A stretch of 11,687 nucleotides of DNA from Candidatus Saccharibacteria bacterium UBA3829 (GTDB lineage: Bacteria > Patescibacteriota > Saccharimonadia > Saccharimonadales > Saccharimonadaceae). A program made the position numbers and the translations under genes. The notes below the pieces were generated by a model that saw only the letters and a program-made list of their open reading frames with translations, was not told the origin of the DNA and did no database searches. How positions within the stretch are numbered: the stretch's first letter is position 1; every line of letters starts with the position of its first letter. Positions 6,171 through 11,687 of the stretch are shown here, one piece after another. Location: positions 1-11,687 of the forward strand of contig DGIF01000056.1 of the NCBI GenBank assembly GCA_002393165.1, read 5' to 3'.

Positions 6171-6201
6171 CTAATATTTTCATGCACGCAGGTTGCAAAA
6201 T

Positions 6202-6230
6202 CTGCCATTTTTCAAAATTTATGTTATAAT
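6202..6230 (+). promoter_or_regulatory. Promoter of tRNA-Leu
   Basis: -35-like CTGCCA (6202-6207, 4 of 6 to TTGACA), a 17-bp spacer and -10 TATAAT (6225-6230) with the TGT extension. The predicted start is within 1-3 bases of the mature tRNA 5' end. Confidence 0.7.
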
Positions 6231-6238
6231 GTAATTAT

Positions 6239-6329
6239 GCGCCTGTGGTGGAATTGGTAGACACGCTACCTTGAGGTGGTAGTGGCCAAACCTACGGCTG
6301 TGCTAGTTCGAGTCTAGTCAGGCGCACCA
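6239..6329 (+). tRNA. tRNA-Leu (anticodon GAG), CCA encoded
   Basis: This is a class II tRNA that decodes CUC/CUU leucine codons. The acceptor arm GCGCCTG (6239-6245) pairs with CAGGCGC (6319-6325). A discriminator A (6326) and an encoded CCA (6327-6329) follow. The anticodon stem CTACC/GGTAG (6266-6270, 6278-6282) encloses the loop TTGAGGT, with anticodon GAG at 6273-6275. The long variable arm contains a GGCC/GGCT stem. The T arm is GCTAG-TTCGAGT-CTAGT, with one terminal G-U pair. The D loop has the conserved GG. The promoter lies directly upstream with almost no leader, and a terminator hairpin begins inside the 3' end. Confidence 0.96.
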
Positions 6330-6367
6330 AATAAAAAAGAGCCTACGGCTCTATTTTTATTTGGTGC
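6324..6367. terminator. Bidirectional terminator overlapping the tRNA 3' end and the end of the convergent gene
   Basis: A 20-bp inverted repeat pairs 6324-6343 with 6347-6367, with one bulged A (6353) and a TAC loop. The core is GAGCC/GGCTC flanked by A runs on one side and T runs on the other, so both strands end in a U tract. It terminates tRNA-Leu to the right and the zinc-ribbon/TfoX-N unit to the left. The left arm includes the tRNA bases GCACCA. The loop region holds the stop codon of the minus-strand gene (6343-6345). Confidence 0.85.
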
Positions 6368-6711
6368 TGCCTGGAGCTCGCTTCGCTCGCAAACAGGTAC
6401 ACTATGGCGCCCTTATTTTTGTTTAATAACCCTTTTACTGTATTCTTAACTATCTCCGCCAGCTTTTCTTTATCATCGACATCTTCTACAGAGTAAAAAG
6501 GTTTAGCGTTCTTATATGGGATTACTTCATCCATGCCATATTTTGCATTCTCGGGCACCCTTTTTACGAGTAGACGATCATCGTAAATACCACCAAAGAT
6601 TAGACCGTTGGAATAAAGCATAAATTCACCCATCATCGGTCGATAGGTAATACCTGGTGCTTCTGATAGTTGTTCTAATATAAAATCGCGATATTCTTTG
6701 GTACTTGCCAT
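6343..6711 (-). CDS. TfoX N-terminal domain-containing protein
   Basis: The protein has 122 residues. Residues 1-98 match the TfoX N-terminal family (COG3070-like): YRDFILEQL (7-15), ITYRPMMGEFMLYSNG (21-36), FGGIYDDRLLVK (39-50) and PYKNAKPFYSVEDVDD (65-80). It has no TfoX C-terminal helix-hairpin-helix domain. Proteins of this single-domain type are common but their role is not established; competence regulation should not be assumed. Its ATG follows the TAA of the zinc-ribbon gene with no gap (GAGTAAATG), so the two are translationally linked. The last ~20 residues (from about 103) are encoded by the run-up to and inside the shared terminator with tRNA-Leu, and do not look like family sequence. 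They are probably a tail added when the original stop was lost. Confidence 0.9.
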   Translation of the reverse strand: MASTKEYRDFILEQLSEAPGITYRPMMGEFMLYSNGLIFGGIYDDRLLVKRVPENAKYGMDEVIPYKNAKPFYSVEDVDDKEKLAEIVKNTVKGLLNKNKGAIVYLFASEASSRQHQIKIEP

Positions 6712-6972
6712 TTACTCGGCCTTTTTCCATCTTTTTAACGTCGGGAAGACTTTCGCGCAATATTCTTTCATTTGTTCGTTGGTCATGCCGGCTTGTTCGC
6801 CGAACTGGGAGCACTTCTCGATATATTCCTCCATTGAGCATTTGTCAAGAAATTCGCCATCTTTATAACACCATTTGCAATAATCTTCGTTCTTGCTACC
6901 ATCTTTTTCGATGGCAAACATTTCTTCTGAGGTTAGTGGCATTGCGCAGCTTTGACAAATTTTTTGTTCCAT
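6712..6972 (-). CDS. Small zinc-ribbon protein (PF12674-type putative zinc ribbon)
   Basis: The protein has 86 residues. Four cysteines form a probable zinc site: CQSC at 6-9 and CKWC at 32-35. The family phrase EKDGSKNEDYC spans 22-32, then YKDGEF (36-41) and the helix SMEEYIEKC (46-54). Two further cysteines (C54, C72) lie in the helical C-terminus. The function of the family is unknown; it is often found beside small stress or regulatory genes, and here is directly upstream of the TfoX-N gene. AAGGA lies 9 bases before the ATG and an extended -10 promoter lies at 7000-7008. Confidence 0.9.
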   Translation of the reverse strand: MEQKICQSCAMPLTSEEMFAIEKDGSKNEDYCKWCYKDGEFLDKCSMEEYIEKCSQFGEQAGMTNEQMKEYCAKVFPTLKRWKKAE

Positions 6973-6999
6973 AATAATGAATCCTTGTTTATTATTCTT

Positions 7000-7008
7000 A
7001 TTATAGCA
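7000..7008 (-). promoter_or_regulatory. Extended -10 promoter of the zinc-ribbon/TfoX-N unit
   Basis: The minus strand reads TGCTATAAT. The best -35-like sequence, TTCACT (7025-7030), is 19 bases away, so the TG extension probably compensates. Predicted start is about 6993. Confidence 0.65.
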
Positions 7009-7199
7009 TTTTCACGCTACTTCTAGTGAACCGGCCTTTATTATGGTTGCCGCTTCACGCGCTATCGTGCACCATTTTACAAAAACACCTATGCTTCGGT
7101 CGACCACCGTTCTCTTTTGTGCTAAACTTCGAGTAGCACTATAGCGTTAGCGTATTAAAACGCGAGCCTAGCGTGTGGAACAAAAGCGAGGAACCAAAA
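7009..7199 (+). other. Intergenic region upstream of the broken surface gene; weak promoter candidate
   Basis: No gene is seen. A 6-bp inverted repeat, GTGCTA (7119-7124) and TAGCAC (7134-7139), overlaps a poor promoter match (TTGTGC at 7117-7122, 17 bp, TATAGC at 7140-7145). Unlike the other promoters in the window it lacks an extended TATAAT, so expression of the downstream fragments may be low. GAGG (7188-7191) can serve as ribosome-binding site for the ATG at 7200. Confidence 0.3.
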
Positions 7200-7787
7200 A
7201 TGCGAGAGAAGCTCGGTAGGAGTGCCCAAAGCTTTTTGAAGAAGCTTTGTTTTGGAGCCATAATCTCCTCCATTTTGATAGGAATGTTTTTGGCGACTGC
7301 CAATATTTCTGCTGTTCATGACGACGTTTCCATCAAAGTCGACGTTAGTTGTTCTATCTCGGCCGCTAATGGCGGCGACGGGTATTATTCTGTTTCAATC
7401 ATGCCAGGTACAAGCAGTGAAGTCGTCGGCACGCCGATTAATGCTTCTTGCGATGATGCTAATGGCTATGATTTATACGCCATCGGTTACAGCAATGACA
7501 ACTACACGGTCAGAAACACCGAGCTTATTTCTGCATTGGACGAGGATTATAACATCCAGACTGCGACCTCTGGCGACGACTCCTATTGGGCTATGAAAGT
7601 TGCAGGGTCAGGAACACTTCTTTGGGCCTTACCGCAGAGGAAGCCGTGGTTTATTATAATTTTTGTGCCGCTTCGGCTGGCACCGTATGCGATGACACGA
7701 CTATTGAGAGCGCGGAAGTTGACATTTGTCTGTCCGGGTGGCGCTTACCGACTTCGGCTGAAACTGCTGCCGCTGTGGAGCAACTAG
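7200..7787 (+). pseudogene. N-terminal fragment of a FISUMP-type secreted surface protein (frameshifted)
   Basis: The ATG at 7200 (preferred over the one at 7173, because GAGG lies 8 bases before it) opens 195 codons. Residues 1-38 are a signal peptide (basic start, core FGAIISSILIGMFLATA, probable cleavage after ISA). Residues ~44-138 form an exported beta-rich N-terminal module with VDVSCSISAANGGDGYY, NASCDDANGYDLYAIGYS and SGDDSYWAMKV. After about residue 141 the reading turns into basic, Leu-rich sequence unlike the rest. The protein-like continuation (GLTAEEAVVYYNFCAASAG) is in the next frame instead, from about 7610. A net -1 change (one base lost, or the equivalent in a larger deletion) between 7553 and about 7625 explains this. 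The middle of a typical FISUMP protein seems to be missing, so I favour a deletion junction over a simple point change. Confidence 0.7.
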
Positions 7788-8071
7788 CTAATATGAATGC
7801 GGTGAAAAGCAGGTATTATACCGGCGGTAGCCTCAGTAAAACTTATGGATATTTCTGGAGCTCTACGGGCTATGACGCGGTTTATCAATACCGTTTGCGC
7901 TACAATGGCTCAGCACTTCAAAACAGTTATATGTATAAGTATACTGGGGCCAATGTTCGCTGTGCTAGGGCGACTGACTATGTCACCACGACTGTGAAAT
8001 TTGCCGGTTCCGGAGTCGAAAGCGTAACCTTCTATAATGCTCCGGGCGGCGGTCAATACATGGCTTTTTAG
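7586..8071 (+). pseudogene. FISUMP-like C-terminal module fused in frame to the start of a DUF916 C-terminal half
   Basis: This frame has no proper start (a TTG only) and is open from 7553. It encodes a FISUMP-type module: YYNFCAASAGT, then DICLSGWRLPTSAE, YFWSSTGYD and ANVRCARATD. A Listeria-type repeat opening follows (VTTTVKFAGSGVESVTFYN). It then passes directly into APGGGQYMAF, which matches the IPAGGQYAVLF strand of the DUF916-like protein at 5117-6124. TAG at 8069-8071 ends the frame. The continuation of that strand is in the -1 frame from 8068. The segment therefore carries a fusion junction at about 8036-8045 between two originally different surface genes. Confidence 0.65.
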
Positions 8072-8652
8072 TCTCCGCAAAAGCCACAGAAGGCGAAGAA
8101 GAGGTTGAGGCTTATGAAGAAAACGTAGACTCGGCGTATGACCCCGAACCACAAGCTCCATTAATCCAGGATTATGTTAGCCTTGCCAGCATTCTTTATG
8201 CCGTGGTCGACGGAGAGACTTGCCGGAATAGTAGCATTTTAGAGACTTATATACCCGGCTTTGTCACTTCTGTGCCACTTAACGTTGGCGCCATGCTTAG
8301 GAATGAGGGTAACGTTCACGAAAAAGCCTATTTTACGATTACGGCTCATGATTTATTTTCCAACCAAGTCCTCTACGAAAACGAGACTTTCGGTGAGCCA
8401 GTTTTGCCGGATACTGTCTATTACGCTCAACACGAAGTCGAAAATCTCCCCGCTCTAGGGCTCGTTAAAGTTTCGCAAGTTATTAACTATGGTGGCAAAG
8501 AAGACTACTCGGAACAAGTTGTTCTTATCTGCCCGGTTTGGTTTATTTTTATTATAATATTCACAATCTTAATTACAACGATGACAATCATTTTTTCAGT
8601 ACGCCATAAACGACGAGCCTTTCGCTCTAAAAAATGGCGCGTGGCATCATAA
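8038..8652 (+). pseudogene. C-terminal half of a DUF916/WxL-interacting-like protein (no start codon)
   Basis: The frame is open from 8038 (after TAA at 8035-8037) and family-like from about 8068: LVSAKATEGEEE, then LASILYAVVDGE, IPGFVTSVPLNVGAMLRNEGN (partial), LPDTVYYAQHEVE and VSQVINYGG. A membrane helix starts PVWFIFIIIFTILI and the tail RHKRRAFRSKK is basic. Segment by segment it parallels residues ~155-330 of the DUF916-like protein at 5117-6124 (LYAVVDGET beside LVVYGRSNGET, NEGN beside NTGN, LPDT beside IPDA). The only in-frame start options are internal (GTG at 8203) and lack a ribosome-binding site. It would be translated only by -1 slippage from the preceding frame, if at all. The stop lies one base from the ligA stop on the other strand. 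Confidence 0.7.
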
Positions 8653-8653
8653 C

Positions 8654-10624
8654 TTACGAATTTAGCATCTTCAATAATTCCGCTTCGCTCAGCCTGGATA
8701 TTCCTAGTTTATCGGCTTTCTCGGTTTTGGATTTTCCTGGCTTGTCGCCCACAATTAGTGCCGTTGTCGTTCTAGTTACGCTAGATGTCACTGTCGCCCC
8801 CAACGCGCGCAGTTTATCCTCGGCCTCTTCTCTACCCATCGACGCGAGCGTGCCGGTCACCACAAAAGATTTACCAGCTAGTGGCAAATCTGCGCTAGCG
8901 TCATCCTGCGGCCACACACCGAGCTCCCTAAGCTCGTCGAGCATTTTAATATTGTCCTCGTCCGAGAACCAGGCCACGATCGATTCGGCCACCACTTCGC
9001 CAATATCGGCCACCTCTAGTAAATCGTCCTCACTGGCCTCGGACAACTTGTCTAGTGTGCCAAATTTTCGTGCCAGACTAACCGCGGTCTGCGTGCCAAC
9101 GTGTCGAATCCCTAGCGCCGTGATAAACTTGGCCAGCGTTGGGCTCTTGGCGGCACGGATCGCATTCACTAAATTCATGGCGGACAGGTCTCCAAACCGC
9201 TCTAATTTCGCCACCCGTTGCGCGTCCAGGCGGTACAAGTCCGCTAGCGATTTGACCAGCCCGCTATCCACCAGCGCCGATACATTTTTCTCTCCTAACC
9301 CCTCAATGTTCAAGGCCGGCTTAGAAGCATAATATTCTATTGCACGTTTCAAGATTAAATCCGAACTCTCGCCCTTCACGCGGTAAACCACTTCCCCGTC
9401 TGGTCGCTCGAATTCTAGCTCAGGGTATTGTTTTTTTAGCTCGCTTGCAAAATCATAAGGCTTAGCCCCATCCGGTCGCAGCGGGATCAAAACTTCCTTC
9501 ACTTGCGGAATAATGTCACCGGCCTTATAAATAATTACCGTGTCACCGATTCGGACGTCGAGCCGAGCAATTTCGTCGGCGTTATGCAAAGAAGCGTGCC
9601 GCACGGTAGTCCCGGCAACTTGTACCGGGTCAAACAACGCTACCGGTGTCGCAGCACCAGTTCGCCCAATTGAAATTACGATATCCTTTACCTTTGTGGT
9701 AGCCTCTTCGGCCGGAAATTTGTACGCCACTGCACCGCGTGGAGTTTTGCCGACAATTCCGAGGCTATCGTATACCGCGCGATCATTTATTTTAATTACC
9801 ATGCCATCAGTATTGAATTTTAGGCCCTTGCGATACTCATCCAAATGATCGATGTAGTCGAAAAGACCCTTCTTGTCATCGCCAGAAAACACCCGATCCT
9901 CTCCGGACGTTTGGAAGCCGAGTTTGCGCAAGGTTTCATATGTATCATGCCAAGTCGGCGTGTCTGGCGCCACGAGGTCGTAGGCAATGAAACGTAGTGG
10001 CCGGCTTGCCGCCACTTTCGGATCTAGCTGCCTGATCGATCCGGCGGCTAAATTGCGCGGGTTGGCAAACTCGCCCTTTAGTTTCTCGAAATCCGCCTTG
10101 AAGATAATAATTTCCCCGCGCACTTCCGCCGTGTCGGCGTCGATTTTTAATGGAATATTCTCGATAGTTTTAACATTGAGCGTTACGTTTTCGCCGATCA
10201 ATCCATCCCCCCGCGTCACAGCCTGATAGAAGATACCGTTGCGATATTTCAGCGAACAGGCCAGTCCGTCCATCTTAATGTCGGTGAAAAATTCGGCGAT
10301 TTTCCCGCCCGGCAATAGTTTCTCGTTGCGGGAAACCCAATCTAACACTTCTTCGCGCGAGAACACATCCGCCAGCGAAATCATGCGCTTGTCGTGGGCT
10401 ACTTTCTCGAACTTATCCAGCGCCCGCCCAGCTACGCGCTGCGTCGGCGAATCCGGCGTGATCAGCTCTGGGTACTCTGCTTCGAGCTGCGACAGCTCAT
10501 GTTTGAGCGAATCGGCCGCCGCCTCACTCATGATCGACTCATCCAGCACATGATAATGATAGCGGTAATCATTAATAAGCCCCCTAAGCTTTAAAATTCG
10601 CGCCGCGGCTTCACTTTTTGTCAT
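8654..10624 (-). CDS. ligA: NAD-dependent DNA ligase LigA, lacking the Cys4 zinc finger
   Basis: This enzyme seals nicks in duplex DNA using NAD+ during replication and repair. It has 656 residues, near family length. Domain order: Ia (about 1-65); adenylation domain with KMDG (117-120, Lys117 accepts AMP), TRGDG (137-141), VRGE (168-171), NPRN (188-191), DGMVIK (273-278) and YKFP (301-304); OB fold (about 320-385, with HASLHNAD at 343-350); the zinc-finger position (about 392-415); helix-hairpin-helix repeats (about 436-555, NIEGLGEKN and LGIRHVG); and BRCT (about 580-656, GKSFVVTGTLASMGREE). Two oddities: the zinc-finger region has no cysteine (the only Cys in the protein is C123), and in domain Ia the usual D-A-E-Y-D reads E-A-A-A-D. 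AAGGA lies 8 bases before the ATG. It overlaps the upstream membrane-protein gene by 14 bases. Confidence 0.97.
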   Translation of the reverse strand: MTKSEAAARILKLRGLINDYRYHYHVLDESIMSEAAADSLKHELSQLEAEYPELITPDSPTQRVAGRALDKFEKVAHDKRMISLADVFSREEVLDWVSRNEKLLPGGKIAEFFTDIKMDGLACSLKYRNGIFYQAVTRGDGLIGENVTLNVKTIENIPLKIDADTAEVRGEIIIFKADFEKLKGEFANPRNLAAGSIRQLDPKVAASRPLRFIAYDLVAPDTPTWHDTYETLRKLGFQTSGEDRVFSGDDKKGLFDYIDHLDEYRKGLKFNTDGMVIKINDRAVYDSLGIVGKTPRGAVAYKFPAEEATTKVKDIVISIGRTGAATPVALFDPVQVAGTTVRHASLHNADEIARLDVRIGDTVIIYKAGDIIPQVKEVLIPLRPDGAKPYDFASELKKQYPELEFERPDGEVVYRVKGESSDLILKRAIEYYASKPALNIEGLGEKNVSALVDSGLVKSLADLYRLDAQRVAKLERFGDLSAMNLVNAIRAAKSPTLAKFITALGIRHVGTQTAVSLARKFGTLDKLSEASEDDLLEVADIGEVVAESIVAWFSDEDNIKMLDELRELGVWPQDDASADLPLAGKSFVVTGTLASMGREEAEDKLRALGATVTSSVTRTTTALIVGDKPGKSKTEKADKLGISRLSEAELLKMLNS

Positions 10625-11681
10625 GCTTTAAATCCTTAGTGTCGTACCCTAGCATCCAGCGGTAGTACAAGTACAGGTAGGCTGATATGTATATGCCGGT
10701 AAAACAAGTCATCACCAGAAGGCACACCGGCACAAATGGCACCCCGGCCGTCCACTCAAATTGCTTCATGAATAGGTCGAATGCGATCAGCGGCAACATT
10801 ACTGCCACCCAAGTTACGGCCAGCACTAACAACAGCCCCACTAACCTCAAAACAAATTTCACCCTTCGTCCCATCATCAATTCGGATGCCGTACGCAGCG
10901 CTTGCATGGGATACAACCCCGGAGCGCTCACCGCCACTAGCGCCATCAAAGAAGACGACAGTAGGTACCCGGATAGCAGAATCATCAGCGCGGCAAAAAT
11001 GAAAAACACCAAAGCGTAAAACGGCGTCGCCAAAAATTCAGTCTGCACCGCCGCAGAATACACGATGATGAGCAGGAAGATCGGCACACACTGGATCACC
11101 GCAACCACGAACACCACAAAACTAGAAATCAGCGGCGTCATAGCGTTATAGAGCGCGTCGCGCAATTTGATTTTTCGTTGTGCCAGCCTTTGGCGCAGTA
11201 TAAAGATTGTTGTCAGCCATAAAATTAGAAAAATCAGCACCGTAAAGACAGTCCCGGACTCGGTCTGTTCACTAGACAAGCCACCAGTCGTGATCGTGGA
11301 GATTAATAGGAGTCCGGACTTCGCCATCACCCCGATATCTCCGTTCCCTACCTGCTCGGTTGTTTGGTCTAGTACGGTTTGAAACTGCTGGTAAGTCGCC
11401 TCGTTCATCAAGCCGACGAACAGCACTGCTGCCACCGCCGAAACAATAACCAACGGCAAAAATAACTTCCAGTTTTTAAAAATCATCCGAAAAGTTATGG
11501 CGGCATGGTGCATGATGCCGGGCACTTTTGTGTCGCGGCGGTAATCTTCGCGGTACGAGCGCCGGAAGGATTTGTGTGGGCTTTTACTAGTGGATTTCGC
11601 ACGAAGCCAGCAGGACACTTTGCTCATTTTATTGCGGATTTTACTAGTGCGGCGGGTTTTCTTAGAAAGTTTTTTTGCCAT
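10611..11681 (-). CDS. Polytopic membrane protein of unknown function, upstream of ligA
   Basis: Function is not recognised. The 356 residues begin with ~55 strongly basic residues (many Lys/Arg, few hydrophobics), predicted cytoplasmic. About six membrane helices follow, near 73-91, 144-162, 184-210, 221-243, 277-300 and 315-338, with a short charged tail (LGYDTKDLKHDKK). A Thr/Gln/Glu-rich segment (92-143) between the first two helices should lie outside the membrane. The overall layout recalls GPDPase-membrane-domain/DUF975-type integral proteins, but I see no diagnostic motif. The start at 11681 is 6 bases from the window end, so its ribosome-binding site cannot be checked and a more upstream start is possible. 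The last 14 bases overlap the ligA start, implying co-transcription and coupling. A transport or envelope role is only a guess. Confidence 0.8.
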   Translation of the reverse strand: MAKKLSKKTRRTSKIRNKMSKVSCWLRAKSTSKSPHKSFRRSYREDYRRDTKVPGIMHHAAITFRMIFKNWKLFLPLVIVSAVAAVLFVGLMNEATYQQFQTVLDQTTEQVGNGDIGVMAKSGLLLISTITTGGLSSEQTESGTVFTVLIFLILWLTTIFILRQRLAQRKIKLRDALYNAMTPLISSFVVFVVAVIQCVPIFLLIIVYSAAVQTEFLATPFYALVFFIFAALMILLSGYLLSSSLMALVAVSAPGLYPMQALRTASELMMGRRVKFVLRLVGLLLVLAVTWVAVMLPLIAFDLFMKQFEWTAGVPFVPVCLLVMTCFTGIYISAYLYLYYRWMLGYDTKDLKHDKK

Positions 11682-11687
11682 TTTCTA

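Noticed and set aside
6365..6405. Second, inverted tRNA remnant on the minus strand next to tRNA-Leu
   Set aside because: GCACCA is mirrored, but upstream of it on the minus strand no T arm, anticodon arm or pairing acceptor strand can be found.
7553..7625. Programmed frameshift at the first break of the mosaic gene
   Set aside because: No slippery heptamer or suitable homopolymer is present, and the middle part of the expected protein is missing. A deletion junction is simpler.
8203..8652. Independent small membrane protein starting at GTG 8203
   Set aside because: There is no ribosome-binding site, and homologous sequence continues upstream in the same frame to about 8068, so it is a fragment of a larger protein.
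1..11687. CRISPR array, integrase, transposase or phage genes
   Set aside because: I found no regularly spaced repeats and no protein with recombinase, transposase or phage structural motifs in any frame.

Overview
The window looks like a chromosomal segment of a Candidate Phyla Radiation (Patescibacteria) bacterium, most likely Candidatus Saccharibacteria (TM7). This is inferred from protein character and gene content, not from a database search. The supporting features are: a shortened rpsB-tsf-frr-uppS-rseP cluster without pyrH, cdsA or dxr; a type B L31 with a Lys/Ala tail; a LigA without the usual Cys4 zinc finger; membrane-anchored DUF916-like surface proteins; and FISUMP-like surface protein fragments.

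Layout. From 1 to 3615 the minus strand carries, in transcription order, rpsB, tsf, a ~100-nt structured hairpin that probably ends the rpsB-tsf transcript, then frr, uppS and the N-terminal 308 codons of a site-2 protease (rseP-like, cut by the window start). frr and uppS overlap as ATGA, and frr appears to have its own promoter just after the hairpin. Overlapping divergent promoters at 3698-3739 drive rpsB leftwards and rpmE (L31 type B) rightwards; rpmE looks leaderless. A strong terminator follows rpmE and also faces the next minus-strand unit.

From 4171 to 6124 a two-gene minus-strand unit encodes secreted, membrane-anchored surface proteins: a DUF916/WxL-interacting-like protein, then an Ig-like beta-rich protein ending in an APDTG motif, a membrane segment and a basic tail. 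The promoter of this unit contains a LexA/DinR-like inverted repeat. tRNA-Leu(GAG), with encoded CCA, lies at 6239-6329. Its 3' end merges into a near-perfect 20-bp inverted-repeat terminator that also ends the convergent unit of a zinc-ribbon protein and a TfoX-N domain protein (6343-6972).

From 7200 to 8652 the plus strand holds a broken mosaic surface gene. It has a signal peptide and N-terminal module, then a FISUMP-like module in another frame, then in a third frame the C-terminal half of a DUF916-like protein homologous to the one at 5117-6124. It looks like a deletion/fusion product with two frame breaks, the second in a T5 run at a TAG codon. It converges on ligA (8654-10624 minus), with only one base between the two stop codons. 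ligA overlaps by 14 bases the end of an upstream polytopic membrane protein gene (10611-11681 minus) and is probably co-transcribed with it.

Overall this is core translation and replication machinery flanking an accessory surface-protein segment centred on a tRNA-Leu gene. All six promoters I could place carry an extended -10 of the form TG-N-TATAAT. I see no CRISPR array, transposase, integrase or rRNA.
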